A stretch of 64,000 bases of DNA from Streptomyces naganishii JCM 4654 (GTDB lineage: Bacteria; Actinomycetota; Actinomycetes; Streptomycetales; Streptomycetaceae): the NCBI RefSeq assembly GCF_014650575.1, contig NZ_BMVF01000005.1, positions 124,001-188,000 of the forward strand. Direction: 5' to 3'. The notes beneath the pieces are model-generated. The model was not told the origin of the DNA and did not search any database. It saw only the letters and a program-made list of their open reading frames with translations. The translations under genes and the position numbers were made by a program. Every line of letters begins with the position of its first letter. Positions within the stretch are counted from its first letter, which is position 1. Of this stretch, positions 17,701-28,892 are shown piece by piece.

Positions 17701-18150
17701 ATGACCGTGATGGGTGTGTCGAAGTTCGAGAGGTTCTTCCGCGCCGCCGCAGGCCTCGACGTGGACAAGAACGACCTGAAGCGGTACGGCGACTTCGTCG
17801 ACGCCAAGCTCTACGACCTCCTGGTCGTCGGCCAGGCGTCGGCCAAGGCCAACGGCCGGGACACCGTCGAACCGTGGGACCTGCCGATCACCAAGGGCCT
17901 CCAGGAGAGCATCCACCGGTTCCGGCGGCTCGACGAGGAGGTCGACCTGAAGCCGATCGTGGAACAGCTCGCCGCGCACCCTCCTCTCGACAGGACACCC
18001 ACCCAGGAGACCGAAGAGCGCTACCCCGAGATCATCGGCGGTCTCAGCGTTGCCCTCGCCGAGACGTTCAAAATCATGTATCCGGACATCAAGAACCCGC
18101 AGACCAGCCACTGGGACGGCGTGACCGCGGTGTTCGACCGGCTGCTGTAG
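17701..18150 (+). CDS. DUF1931 family histone-fold protein
   Basis: A 149-residue protein. It opens MTVMGVSKFERFFRAAAGLD, then DVDKNDLKRYGDFVDAKLYDLLVVGQ, ASAKANGRDTVEPWDLPITKGLQESI: the helix-strand-helix pattern of DUF1931, whose solved members fold like a pair of histone-fold halves. The C-terminal half (YPEIIGGLSVALAETFKIMYPDIKNP) is the second repeat. Family members may be bacterial histone-like proteins, but DNA binding here is inference. A GAGGAGG site lies upstream of the ATG; a second ATG (codon 4) is equally possible. It heads a stretch of stress genes. Confidence 0.88.
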   Translation: MTVMGVSKFERFFRAAAGLDVDKNDLKRYGDFVDAKLYDLLVVGQASAKANGRDTVEPWDLPITKGLQESIHRFRRLDEEVDLKPIVEQLAAHPPLDRTPTQETEERYPEIIGGLSVALAETFKIMYPDIKNPQTSHWDGVTAVFDRLL

Positions 18151-18157
18151 CAGTCGC

Positions 18158-18400
18158 GCCACCGACGGCGTCGAGCGCGTGGAACTCGACCAGCCGCGCG
18201 GTGCGCTGCAGGGCGCAGGGGCGACAACCGAGATCGTCTCGCTCCACGTACCGGCGAGATCCAGGCCCGCCAGTTCGACCTCAACGCGGCAGGAACCTTC
18301 CCCGTGGACCGCTTGGTCGCCGACGCCTCCGTCGACGACTACCACGCCCACGGGCCGGTCAGCCGTCGTGGTCGCCTCACGTACGGCCGCCGGTCCGTAG
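18158..18400 (+). pseudogene. Decayed DJ-1/PfpI family (type 1 glutamine amidotransferase-like) gene
   Basis: Reading through frames gives pieces of a DJ-1/PfpI protein. One frame from 18158 has ATDGVERVELDQPRGAL then QGAGATTEIVSL. After a frameshift near 18255 another frame has GEIQARQFDLNAAGTFPVDR and LVADASVDDYHA. Directly after it comes HGP, as in the catalytic CHGPW elbow, implying an internal deletion of the segment between. Start codon, nucleophile cysteine and C terminus are not intact. Live relatives act as general-stress or glyoxalase-like proteins, which fits the neighbourhood. The parent assignment rests on remembered family pattern. The remaining bases to 18658 show nothing else. 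Confidence 0.55.
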
Positions 18401-18658
18401 CGTCGCGCCGCCGAGTCGAACGTCGCCACGCCCAGGGACAGGACCGCCGCGGTGCGCCGTACAGCCCGGAGAGAAGGGAGGAGTCCCTGAGGTACCCCGC
18501 CGCGAGCCGAGTCCGCGTCGTCGTCCCGCTTACTGCCCTCGCAGACCGAGCGCCGGTGCCACTTTTCGACCCGCCGGGCGCAGGCGGGGAGGCCGGCCAA
18601 ACAGCCACCCTGGGGATTGTCGGGACCGCTCGGCGGTCCTCAGGCGGAAGGAGTGGAC

Positions 18659-19186
18659 GTGACCGAGCAGGCCCGCAGGGCCGTTGCCTCGTACTCGACG
18701 TACCAGGAAGCCGAACGTGCCGTCGATCACCTGGCCGACCAGGGATTTCCCGTGCAGAAGGTGGCGATCATCGGTCGGGACATGCGCCTTGTCGAACAGG
18801 TGATCGGTCGAATGGGGTACGGCGAGGCCGCCCTCCACGGCGCGGCCGCCGGAGCGCTGCCCGGCGTACTCGTCGGCTGGATCTTCGGGCTGCTGAACTG
18901 GCTGAATCCGGTCGTCTCCGGTCTGCTCCTCGCGCTGTACGGGTTGATCTTCGGAGCGGTCGTCGGTGCGCTGCTCGGCCTGCTGTTGCACGCGGCCCAG
19001 CGCGGCCGCCGGAACTTCGCCTCGGTCCGCTCGATGGAGCCCAGCCGGTACGACGTCGTGGTGGACGAGGACGTCGCCGATGAGGCCGTCCGGCTGGTCG
19101 CCGAGCTGGACAGCAGGGCCGGCGCGAACCCGGAGAGCGCCTCCTCCGGGGGCCGGCGCCCGCGCAGCGACCCCGCCCCCAGCTGA
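18659..19186 (+). CDS. General stress protein (GSP17M/YflT-like) with hydrophobic segment
   Basis: A 175-residue protein. Residues 1-55 match the GSP17M/YflT-type general stress domain (VASYSTYQEAERAVDHLADQ, then FPVQKVAIIGRDMRLVEQV). Residues about 60-110 hold two hydrophobic segments rich in glycine (GAAAGALPGVLVGWIFGLLNW and LLLALYGLIFGAVVGALLGLLL), and the tail returns to a soluble strand (SRYDVVVDEDVADEAVRLVAEL). GTG at 18659 is preferred because GGAAGGAG lies five bases upstream; an in-frame GTG two codons earlier is possible. It is 81 bases upstream of dnaK and may be the first gene of that transcript. Confidence 0.82.
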   Translation: MTEQARRAVASYSTYQEAERAVDHLADQGFPVQKVAIIGRDMRLVEQVIGRMGYGEAALHGAAAGALPGVLVGWIFGLLNWLNPVVSGLLLALYGLIFGAVVGALLGLLLHAAQRGRRNFASVRSMEPSRYDVVVDEDVADEAVRLVAELDSRAGANPESASSGGRRPRSDPAPS

Positions 19187-19267
19187 ACGAGTTTCGAAGC
19201 CGGGCGGACAGGGCCCGGAGGATGAACGGTCGCCGACGGACGTCGACCGCCGCGGAAGGAGTTCCTC

Positions 19268-21172
19268 ATGGCCAAGGCAGTGGGCATCGACCTGGGCACC
19301 ACCAACTCGGTGATCGCCGTGTGGGAGGGTGGCGAGCCGACCGTCGTGCCCAACAGCGAGGGCAACCGGACCACACCGTCCGTGGTGGCCTTCACCGACA
19401 CAGGCGAGCGGCTGGTGGGCCAGTTGGCCCGCCGCCAGGCGATCCTCAATCCCAAGGGCACCATCTACTCGGCCAAGCGGTTCATCGGCCGGCACTACGA
19501 CGAGATCTCCGACGAGGCCAAGGCCGTCGCCTACGACGTCGTCCCGGGAGACAACGGCGAGGCCCGCTTCAAGGTGCGTGACAAGCTGTACGCGCCTGAG
19601 GAGATCAGCGCCCTGGTGCTGCGCAAACTCGCCGACGACGCCTCCAAGCAGCTGGGGGAACGGGTCACGGAGGCGGTCATCACGGTGCCCGCCTACTTCA
19701 ACGACGCCCAGCGCACCGCCACCCGTGACGCCGGACGGATCGCGGGACTGGAAGTGCTGCGGATCATCAACGAGCCGACGGCGGCCGCCCTCGCGTACGG
19801 CATGGACAAGAAGCAGCACGAGACCGTCCTCGTCTTCGACCTGGGCGGCGGCACCTTCGACGTCAGCATCCTCGATGTCGGCGACGGCGTGGTCGAGGTG
19901 CGTTCCACGGCGGGTGACAGCCATCTGGGCGGCGACGACTTCGACCGGCGTCTGGTCGACTACCTCGCGGACGACTTCCAGAAGGAGAACGGCATCGACC
20001 TGCGCAAGGACCCGCAGGCGCTGCAACGCCTGTTCGAGGCGGCGGAGAAGGCCAAGACCGAGCTCAGCTCCGTCACCCAGACCCAGGTCAGCCTGCCGTT
20101 CATCACCGCCGACGCCTCCGGGCCCAAGCATCTCACCGACTCGATCATGCGGTCCACGTTCGAGCAGATCACCGGGGATCTGGTGGAGCGCTGCCTCGGT
20201 CCGGTGCGGCAGGCCATGGACGACGCCAAGGTCAGCGACAACGACATCGACGAGGTCATCCTCGTCGGCGGCTCCACCCGCATCCCCGCTGTCCAGGCCC
20301 TCGTGCGTCGGCTGACGGGCGGCAAGGAACCCAACATGAGCGTCAACCCCGATGAGGTCGTGGCGCTGGGCGCCGCCATCCAGGCCGGGGTGCTCAAGGG
20401 TGAGGTCAAGGACGTCCTGCTGCTCGACGTCACCCCCCTGTCGCTGGGCGTGGAGACGCGCGGCGGAGTGATGACGAAGATCATCGAGCGGAACACCACC
20501 ATCCCCGTGCGCCGCAGCGAGACCTTCTCCACAGCCGAGGACAACCAGCCCGCCGTCGACATCGTCGTCCTCCAGGGCGAGCGCGAGCGGGCCGCCGACA
20601 ACCGGGTGCTCGGCCGGTTCCAGCTCACCGACATCCGCCCGGCGCCGCGGGGCGAACCCCAGATCGAGGTCACCTTCGACATCGACGCCAACGGCATCCT
20701 CAACGTCAGCGCGCGCGACAAGGACACCGGCAAGGAACAGGGCATCACCATCAGCGAGAGCTCCAACCTCGACCGCAGTGAGGTCGAACGCATGGTCCAG
20801 GAGGCCGACCGCAACCGGGGCCAGGACCAGGCACTGCGCGAGGCCGTCGACGCCCGCAACGAACTCGACGCGATCGCCTACCAGGTCGAAAAGCGCGTGA
20901 ACGAACTGGGCGACGCCGCGCCCGCGCATGAAAAGGCCCGTGCCGAGATGCTGGTGGGCGAGGCCCGCGACGCGGTCAAGAATGAGGCCGGCGTGGACAA
21001 GGTCAGGCCGCTGATCTCCGAACTCCAGCAGGTCCATGCCGGGCTCGCCGCTCACCAGGCCGAAGCCGCGGCGGCGAGTGGTCCGTCGCAGACCACGGGA
21101 CCGGAGGGCTCCGGGCAGGGCGGTGCCGGCAGCGACGAAGACGTGATCGACGCCGAGTTCGACAAGGGCTGA
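19268..21172 (+). CDS. dnaK: Hsp70 chaperone DnaK
   Basis: A complete 634-residue Hsp70. The ATPase domain has the phosphate-1 motif [16 protein letters not shown], the phosphate-2 region [14 protein letters not shown] and the adenosine motif [15 protein letters not shown]. The linker region [13 protein letters not shown] precedes the peptide-binding domain, and the C terminus ends in the acidic [10 protein letters not shown]. It folds and holds proteins with DnaJ and GrpE. GGAAGGAG precedes the ATG. It leads an eight-gene run in which later genes overlap. I see neither an HAIR-type (CTTGAGT/ACTCAAG) nor a CIRCE-type site upstream, so control differs from, or cannot be matched to, the classical heat-shock operons. 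Confidence 0.96.
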   Translation: MAKAVGIDLGTTNSVIAVWEGGEPTVVPNSEGNRTTPSVVAFTDTGERLVGQLARRQAILNPKGTIYSAKRFIGRHYDEISDEAKAVAYDVVPGDNGEARFKVRDKLYAPEEISALVLRKLADDASKQLGERVTEAVITVPAYFNDAQRTATRDAGRIAGLEVLRIINEPTAAALAYGMDKKQHETVLVFDLGGGTFDVSILDVGDGVVEVRSTAGDSHLGGDDFDRRLVDYLADDFQKENGIDLRKDPQALQRLFEAAEKAKTELSSVTQTQVSLPFITADASGPKHLTDSIMRSTFEQITGDLVERCLGPVRQAMDDAKVSDNDIDEVILVGGSTRIPAVQALVRRLTGGKEPNMSVNPDEVVALGAAIQAGVLKGEVKDVLLLDVTPLSLGVETRGGVMTKIIERNTTIPVRRSETFSTAEDNQPAVDIVVLQGERERAADNRVLGRFQLTDIRPAPRGEPQIEVTFDIDANGILNVSARDKDTGKEQGITISESSNLDRSEVERMVQEADRNRGQDQALREAVDARNELDAIAYQVEKRVNELGDAAPAHEKARAEMLVGEARDAVKNEAGVDKVRPLISELQQVHAGLAAHQAEAAAASGPSQTTGPEGSGQGGAGSDEDVIDAEFDKG

Positions 21173-21182
21173 GGTACCCGCC

Positions 21183-21767
21183 ATGCCGATCCCTCCCCAG
21201 GACCGATCGTCCGACCCGCCGCCCGACGAGGCCGCACAACCGCTGCAGGGCGACCTGCCCGAGCCCGCGCCGCCGACCGCGCGGGCCGGACCGGGGCCCG
21301 ACGCGGCCACCGGGCCGGCCGGGGCCGAGGACGAGTACGCGGCCGCGCTGAAAGAAGTCGAGGACCGCTGGCGGCGTGCCCTCGCCGATCTGGACAACCT
21401 GCGCAAGCGACACGCCAGGGAACTGGACCGGGAGCGCGCGGTCGAGCGCGCCCGCACGGCCGCTGCCTTCCTTCCCGTCATCGACAACCTCGAACTGGCC
21501 CTGAACCACGCGGGCTCCGACCCCGGGGCGATCGTCGAAGGGGTGCGCGCCGTGCGCGACCAGGCCGTGTCCATCCTTGAACGTTTGGGCTACGAGCGTC
21601 ACGCCGAGACCGGCGTCCCGTTCGACCCCTCCCGGCACGAGGTCGTCGGCGTGGTGCAGGACCCCGATGCCGAACCGAACACCGTGGCGCAGGTGCTGCG
21701 CCCCGGCTACGGCGATGCCCAGCGGCAGCTGAGGCCGGCCGCCGTGACCGTCGCCAAGCGGGAGTGA
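21183..21767 (+). CDS. grpE: Nucleotide exchange factor GrpE
   Basis: A 194-residue GrpE. A disordered acidic/proline-rich N terminus (residues 1-45) is followed by the long dimerisation helix (EDRWRRALADLDNLRKRHAR) and the beta-wing domain with FLPVIDNLELAL, GVRAVRDQAVSILERLGYER, and VAQVLRPGYG, the usual GrpE signature. It releases ADP from DnaK. It begins 10 bases after the dnaK stop and ends six bases before dnaJ. Confidence 0.95.
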   Translation: MPIPPQDRSSDPPPDEAAQPLQGDLPEPAPPTARAGPGPDAATGPAGAEDEYAAALKEVEDRWRRALADLDNLRKRHARELDRERAVERARTAAAFLPVIDNLELALNHAGSDPGAIVEGVRAVRDQAVSILERLGYERHAETGVPFDPSRHEVVGVVQDPDAEPNTVAQVLRPGYGDAQRQLRPAAVTVAKRE

Positions 21768-21773
21768 GCGGCC

Positions 21774-22709
21774 ATGGCACGCGATTTCTACGAGGTCCTC
21801 GGGGTCCCGCGCAATGCGGACAAGGACGAGATCCAGCGGGCATATCGCACTCTGGCCCGCAAGTACCACCCCGACGTCAACAAGGACCCGGCGGCGGAGG
21901 AGCGGTTCAAGGAGATCAATGAGGCCTTCAGTGTCCTGTCCGACCCTGACCAGCGGGCCCGTTACGACCGCTTCGGCGAGGACTTCCGGAAGGTGCCCGA
22001 GGACTGGGAGGAGCGGGTCGGTGCAGGCGCGGGACCCGGCGGCGGTTTCCGCTGGTCCACCGGGGACGGCCCCCGGGTCCGGTATGCCACCAGTGGCTTC
22101 GGCACGGAGGGCGTCGATGTCGACGACCTGTTCGGCTCGCTCTTCGGGGGCGCCGGACGGATGCGTGTCCCCGGAGCCGACCAGGAGGCCGAACTGCCGC
22201 TCACCGTGGAGGAGGCCTACCGCGGAGGCCGCCGCACCGTCACCCTCGCCGGGCCGTCCGGGCCGCGGCGCTACGACGTGGACGTGCCACCCGGCGTCGT
22301 CGACGGGCAGCGCATCCGGCTGGCGGGCGAGGGCGGCCGGGGCAGTGGTGACGCCCCCGCGGGGGACCTGTATCTGCGGGTCCGGATCCAGCCCCACCCC
22401 CAGTTCCGACTCGATGGCCGGGACGTATACGTGCAGCTTGCGGTCACCCCTTGGGAGGCCGCCCTGGGCGCGACGGTTCCGGTGCCCACGCCGAGCGGGG
22501 GCACGGCCAAGGTGACCGTGCCCGCCGGGTCCTCCAGCGGCCGGCGGCTGCGGCTGCGCGGTGAGGGCATGCCGAACCCGCGTGGCACGGACGGCAACCT
22601 CTACGCCGAGCTCCGGATCATGGTGCCGCCCAGGCTCAGCGACCGGGAGCGCGCACTGTTCGAAGAACTCGCCGCCGTCTCCTCGTTCGACCCCAGGAGG
22701 ACACGATGA
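21774..22709 (+). CDS. DnaJ-class co-chaperone (CbpA type)
   Basis: A 311-residue Hsp40. The J domain has RDFYEVLGVPRNADKDEIQ and the obligatory HPD in KYHPDVNKDP. A glycine-rich linker follows, then the C-terminal client-binding domains (ELPLTVEEAYRGGRRTVTLA, GQRIRLAGEGGRG, DLYLRVRIQPHPQFR). There is no CxxCxGxG zinc repeat, so it is a type-II/CbpA-like DnaJ. It stimulates DnaK ATP hydrolysis. The next gene, a CbpM-like regulator, overlaps its stop by four bases. Confidence 0.94.
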   Translation: MARDFYEVLGVPRNADKDEIQRAYRTLARKYHPDVNKDPAAEERFKEINEAFSVLSDPDQRARYDRFGEDFRKVPEDWEERVGAGAGPGGGFRWSTGDGPRVRYATSGFGTEGVDVDDLFGSLFGGAGRMRVPGADQEAELPLTVEEAYRGGRRTVTLAGPSGPRRYDVDVPPGVVDGQRIRLAGEGGRGSGDAPAGDLYLRVRIQPHPQFRLDGRDVYVQLAVTPWEAALGATVPVPTPSGGTAKVTVPAGSSSGRRLRLRGEGMPNPRGTDGNLYAELRIMVPPRLSDRERALFEELAAVSSFDPRRTR

Positions 22710-23070
22710 GTGACCCACGAGGAGGGGCGCGCCAGGCGCCCCGGCTGACAACACCCGTGCCGACACGCGTGCGGTACGCGATCGTGCCGGTGCCCAGGCT
22801 CTCTCTGCAGACCGTGGCCCGCCGCTCCGGCGTCCATCCCGACCTCATCCGCCGGTTCGTCGCTCTGGGCCTGGTCGAGGCCGAGCGGGACGCCTCCGGA
22901 GGACTGGTGTTCGAACCCACGGCGCCGGCCGCTCTCGCCCGCGTCCAGCGGCTGCGTACCGGGCTGTGCCTGAATTACGCATCCATCGGTCTGGTGCTCG
23001 ACCTGCTGGAGCGCATCAGCCTGCTCGAAGCCGCCCTGCGCCGCGTCGGTATGAGGAGTGAAACACCCCC

Positions 23071-23080
<10 letters not shown>
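22706..23080 (+). CDS. MerR-like chaperone modulator (CbpM/HspR-like)
   Basis: A 124-residue protein with a MerR-type helix-turn-helix at residues about 35-70 ([31 protein letters not shown]) and a helical C terminus ([20 protein letters not shown]). In enteric bacteria CbpM binds and inhibits CbpA; in Streptomyces HspR of the same fold represses dnaK and clpB with DnaK as co-repressor. This protein is closer to CbpM in size and lacks a long C-terminal tail, so it could be a co-chaperone regulator, a repressor, or both. ATGA overlap with dnaJ and a 10-base overlap with clpB couple it to both. Confidence 0.8.
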
Positions 23081-25706
<2,626 letters not shown>

Positions 25707-25710
<4 letters not shown>

Positions 25711-26162
25711 GCACGATGCAGGCGACCACCGTCAGTTGTCCCCACTGCGGGCGCACCAACAGGGTTCCCGTCGCGGCGGAGGGCCGCCCCAAGTGCGGCC
25801 ACTGCAAGCAGCCCCTACCGTGGATGGTGGACGCGGGCGACGACGACTTCACCGAGGTCGCCGAGCGGGCCGGCCTCCCCGTCGTGGTCGACCTGTGGGC
25901 CACCTGGTGCGGCCCCTGCCGCATGGTCAGCCCCGCGCTGGAGAAGGTCGCCACCGATCTCGCCGGCCGAATCAAACTCGTCAGGGTCGACGTCGACAAG
26001 AACCCGGGCCTGTCGCGGCGTTTCGAGGTCCAGGCCGTACCGACACTGCTGATCCTCGACCGGGGCGAGACGGTCGCCCGGCAGGCGGGCGCGGCGCCCG
26101 CCCCCGCTCTGCGCCAGTGGGTGGAACAGTCGATCACTGCCCGGAAGGGGCGATCAGGATGA
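25707..26162 (+). CDS. trxC: Thioredoxin 2 (TrxC type)
   Basis: A 151-residue thioredoxin with an N-terminal zinc ribbon: CPHC near residue 11 and CGHC near residue 31, as in TrxC. The thioredoxin fold has [12 protein letters not shown] with active-site Cys68 and Cys71, and the cis-proline loop [10 protein letters not shown]. It reduces disulfides and, in other bacteria, belongs to oxidative-stress regulons. ATGA overlaps with clpB before it and with the zinc-finger gene after it show strict co-translation, joining disulfide repair to disaggregation. Confidence 0.95.
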
Positions 26163-26422
26163 CCCTGCACGCAGACCCCCACCTCGCGCTTGTCCGGCCG
26201 GTCCAGCCGCTGACCCCGGAAGGGTGTCAGGAGTGTCTGATGCTCGGCTCCCCGTGGGTCCACCTGAGGCTGTGCCTGACCTGCGGGCACGTCGGCTGCT
26301 GCGACTCCTCGCCGAACAAGCACGCGCGCAGGCACGCGGCTGCCGTCGCCCATCCGATCGTGCGGTCGTTCCAGCCCGGCGAGGAATGGCGCTGGTGCTA
26401 TGTCCACGAGGCGTTCGTCTGA
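26159..26422 (+). CDS. UBP-type zinc finger protein, 87 aa
   Basis: A small protein made almost wholly of a ZnF-UBP domain: CQECLMLGSPWVHLRLCLTC, then GHVGCCDSSPNKHARRH and HPIVRSFQPGEEWRWCY, giving the expected Cys/His ligand series. In eukaryotes this fold reads the free C terminus of ubiquitin. Bacterial stand-alone versions are found beside redox or FAD genes, and their ligand is unknown. It overlaps trxC by four bases and the FAD fusion gene by one (TGATG). Confidence 0.88.
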   Translation: MTLHADPHLALVRPVQPLTPEGCQECLMLGSPWVHLRLCLTCGHVGCCDSSPNKHARRHAAAVAHPIVRSFQPGEEWRWCYVHEAFV

Positions 26423-28236
26423 TGTCCGGCGACCGGTCTCTGCCGGGCGAAGAACCGGTGCCGGAGAAAGCGGACGAGGCCGCCTTCTGGGAGACCCCGG
26501 ACATCTACGGCGCGTATCCGCGCCTCACGGAGGAGCAGACAGCACGTCTGGCCGAGCACGGGCAACGGCGGAACATGGCTCCCGACGACGTGCTGATCCG
26601 GGAGGGCGAGCGCTGCGAGACGTTCTTCGTCGTCCTCAGCGGTACCGTCGCCGTCGTCGAGGACTACGGCACTCCCGAGGAGCACGTGCTGCGCGTCCAC
26701 GGCCCCGGTCGCTTCATCGGCGAACTCGGCCTGCTCTACGGACAAGTGGCCTTCTACACCGCTGTCGCCAGGGAGCCGGGCGAGGTCCTCGTCGTCTCCT
26801 TGGACCAGTTGCGCCACCTGGTGTCCCAGGACCCCACCATCGGGGACATCGTGCTGCGCGCCTGCCTGTGCCGTCGCGCGCTGCTCGTCGGACAGGGCGC
26901 CGGCTTCCGCATCATCGGCTCGCGCTACTCGCCCGACACCAGACGACTGCGCGAGTTCGCCGTCCGCAACCGGCTGCCGCACCGCTGGATCGACCTGGAG
27001 ACCGACGGGGAGGCCGAGGAGCTGCTGCGCCGCTTCGGCGTCGGCCCGGCACAGACACCACTCGTCATCTGGCGGGACACGACCCTGTTGCGCAACCCCA
27101 GCAACGCGGAACTGGCCCGGCTCATCGGCCTGCCGTCACTACCCGCCGGAAACCGTCACGGCGACGTCCTCATCGTGGGCTCCGGACCCGCCGGCCTCGC
27201 TGCCGCGGTCTACGCCGCCTCCGAGGGCCTGAGTACCACGGTGGTGGAGGCGATGGCCACCGGTGGCCAGGCCGGCACGTCGTCCCGCATCGAGAATCTG
27301 CTCGGCTTCCCGTCCGGCATCTCCGGCGCCGAACTCACCGAACGCGCGGTGCTCCAGGCCGACAAGTTCGGCGCCAGGATCAGCCTTCCGCTGGAGGCGA
27401 CCGGTCTCCACCCCAAGGACGAGGACCACTACGTGGTGGCGTTCGCCGACGGCAGCGAGATCGCCGCCCGCGCCGTCGTCCTGGCCACGGGTGCCCGCTA
27501 CCGCCGGCTCCAGGTGCCCGGCATCGAACGCCTGGAGGGAACGAGCGTGCACTACTCGGCGACCGTCTACGAGGCCCAGCAGTGCCGCACCGACCCGGTG
27601 GCCGTCGTCGGCGGGGGCAACTCGGCGGGCCAGGCGGTGCTGTTCCTCGCCGGGTACGCGCCGAAGGTGCACCTGCTGGTCCGGGGATCCAGCCTCGAGG
27701 CCAACATGTCCCGCTACCTGGTCGACCAGGTCGAGCGCCATCCGCGGGTGGAGGTCATGCTGCACACCGAGGTCACCGAGGTCATCGGCCAGGAGGTGCT
27801 GGAGGAGCTCGACGTGGTCGACAACCGCACGGGCGGGCACCGCCGGCTCGCGGTACGGAGCCTGTTCGTCTTCACCGGCGCCGAACCCCACACCGAGTGG
27901 CTCGCCGGCACCATCGCCCTCGACTCCCGCGGCTTCGTCCTCACCGGCCCGGAGGCTCAGGAAGCCTGCGCCCGTCCCGAGGTGTGGCACGGCCTCGGAC
28001 GCTCGAACATGACCCTGGAGACCAGCCTGCCCGGGGTCTTCGCGGTAGGGGACGTCCGCAGCGGCTCGGTCAAGCGGGTGGCCTCCGCGGCCGGTGAGGG
28101 CGCGATGGCCATCCACTTCGTGCACCGGCACCTGGGGCACTCGGCCGTACCCGGCACCACGGGCACGTCAGCCGTCGCGGGCCACGCGGACGTCTCCCCA
28201 CACATACGTCACAAGGAGTCCGCATGGCTCGCATGA
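26422..28236 (+). CDS. Cyclic-nucleotide-binding / thioredoxin-fold / FAD-dependent reductase fusion
   Basis: A 604-residue three-module protein. Residues about 30-150 form a cNMP-binding (CRP-like effector) domain: VLIREGERCETFFVVLSGTV, then GRFIGELGLLYGQVAFYTAVA. Residues about 158-235 look like a glutaredoxin/thioredoxin fold (FRIIGSRYSPDTRRLREFAV) whose CxxC position is SRYSPD, so it is redox-dead. Residues about 245-560 are a thioredoxin-reductase-like flavoprotein: GDVLIVGSGPAGLAAAVYAA, VVGGGNSAGQAVLFL for NAD(P)H, and GVFAVGDVRSGSVKRVA. The TrxR CATC site is absent (SATVYEAQQC). It probably reduces a partner under a nucleotide signal; the adjacent TrxC is an obvious candidate (inference). 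The start is fixed by TGATG with the previous gene. Confidence 0.9.
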   Translation: MSGDRSLPGEEPVPEKADEAAFWETPDIYGAYPRLTEEQTARLAEHGQRRNMAPDDVLIREGERCETFFVVLSGTVAVVEDYGTPEEHVLRVHGPGRFIGELGLLYGQVAFYTAVAREPGEVLVVSLDQLRHLVSQDPTIGDIVLRACLCRRALLVGQGAGFRIIGSRYSPDTRRLREFAVRNRLPHRWIDLETDGEAEELLRRFGVGPAQTPLVIWRDTTLLRNPSNAELARLIGLPSLPAGNRHGDVLIVGSGPAGLAAAVYAASEGLSTTVVEAMATGGQAGTSSRIENLLGFPSGISGAELTERAVLQADKFGARISLPLEATGLHPKDEDHYVVAFADGSEIAARAVVLATGARYRRLQVPGIERLEGTSVHYSATVYEAQQCRTDPVAVVGGGNSAGQAVLFLAGYAPKVHLLVRGSSLEANMSRYLVDQVERHPRVEVMLHTEVTEVIGQEVLEELDVVDNRTGGHRRLAVRSLFVFTGAEPHTEWLAGTIALDSRGFVLTGPEAQEACARPEVWHGLGRSNMTLETSLPGVFAVGDVRSGSVKRVASAAGEGAMAIHFVHRHLGHSAVPGTTGTSAVAGHADVSPHIRHKESAWLA

Positions 28237-28290
28237 CAGAAGGGCGGACAGCGAGATCACGAGAAGGAAGAAGGAGGCGATTGCGATGCC

Positions 28291-28618
28291 ATGCCCGCCC
28301 GGCGCCACCACGGTGGCGGCCTGCAGGAAAGGCCCGTCTGGGCACCCACCCCCGTCAATCCCCTGGTCGAGTTCGACGAACTGCTCAACCAGATGAGCGG
28401 CCTGCGTGGAGTCGACTGTGGGCGCGGCAGCCGCGGTCGCGTGGACGCCCCTCGCGGACGTGTCCGAGTCCGAGGACGCGTTCCACATGGAGATCGAACT
28501 CCCCGGTGTGAAGAGCAAGGACATTGACGTAGAAGCCAACGGTCCCGAACTCGTGGTCACCGGAGAGATCAAGGAGCGTGAACGCAAGCCCCTGCGCCGC
28601 AGCACCCGCCGCGTCGGT
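28291..28618 (+). pseudogene. Broken Hsp20 small heat-shock protein gene
   Basis: From the ATG at 28291 (AGAAGGAGG upstream) a frame reads MPARRHHGGGLQERPVWAPT and VNPLVEFDELLNQMSGL, like the N terminus of an actinobacterial Hsp20. Near 28400 coding moves to another frame: VAWTPLADVSESEDAFHMEI, ELPGVKSKDIDVEANGPELV, VTGEIKERE, RRSTRRVGG, which is the first half of the alpha-crystallin domain. After about 28618 the beta-strand C-terminal half is missing. One frameshift plus a truncation therefore inactivate it. The bases to 28892 hold no supported gene. It directly follows the chaperone operon, so it was probably part of the same stress block. Confidence 0.7.
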
Positions 28619-28892
28619 GGAAATCGCCGTGCGCGGGCAGCACCCTGTACGCGCCGAGGCTGGCAGGCACCGCGGGCACGGCAGGTCGTACGTCCGCCAC
28701 GGCCGGACAAGCCTCGACGACGAGATCGAACAGACAACCCACGCGCTCCAAGAAGCCGGCCCGACGAGCGGCGACCGACTGGACCACGGCCTTGCGAACG
28801 GCAGCTACGCGCCGGCGGACGGGCGCGGCCGCCCGACGGCGCACCGGGCGCCCCCCATGACCAGCGGTGACCAAGGCAGAAGGAGGTCAGCG

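Noticed and set aside
18621..18642. DosR/OsdR-type box (GGGACCG...CGGTCCT) before the GSP17M-like gene
   Set aside because: The dyad exists, but its spacing does not match the mycobacterial DosR box as I know it, and I found no second copy in the island.
18400..19267. HspR (HAIR) or HrcA (CIRCE) operator before dnaK
   Set aside because: No CTTGAGT-N7-ACTCAAG or GCACTC-N9-GAGTGC sequence found by eye.
28578..28892. In-frame N-terminal extension of the fourth DUF2267 gene
   Set aside because: The extension overlaps Hsp20 remnant sequence and a strong Shine-Dalgarno marks the ATG at 28893.
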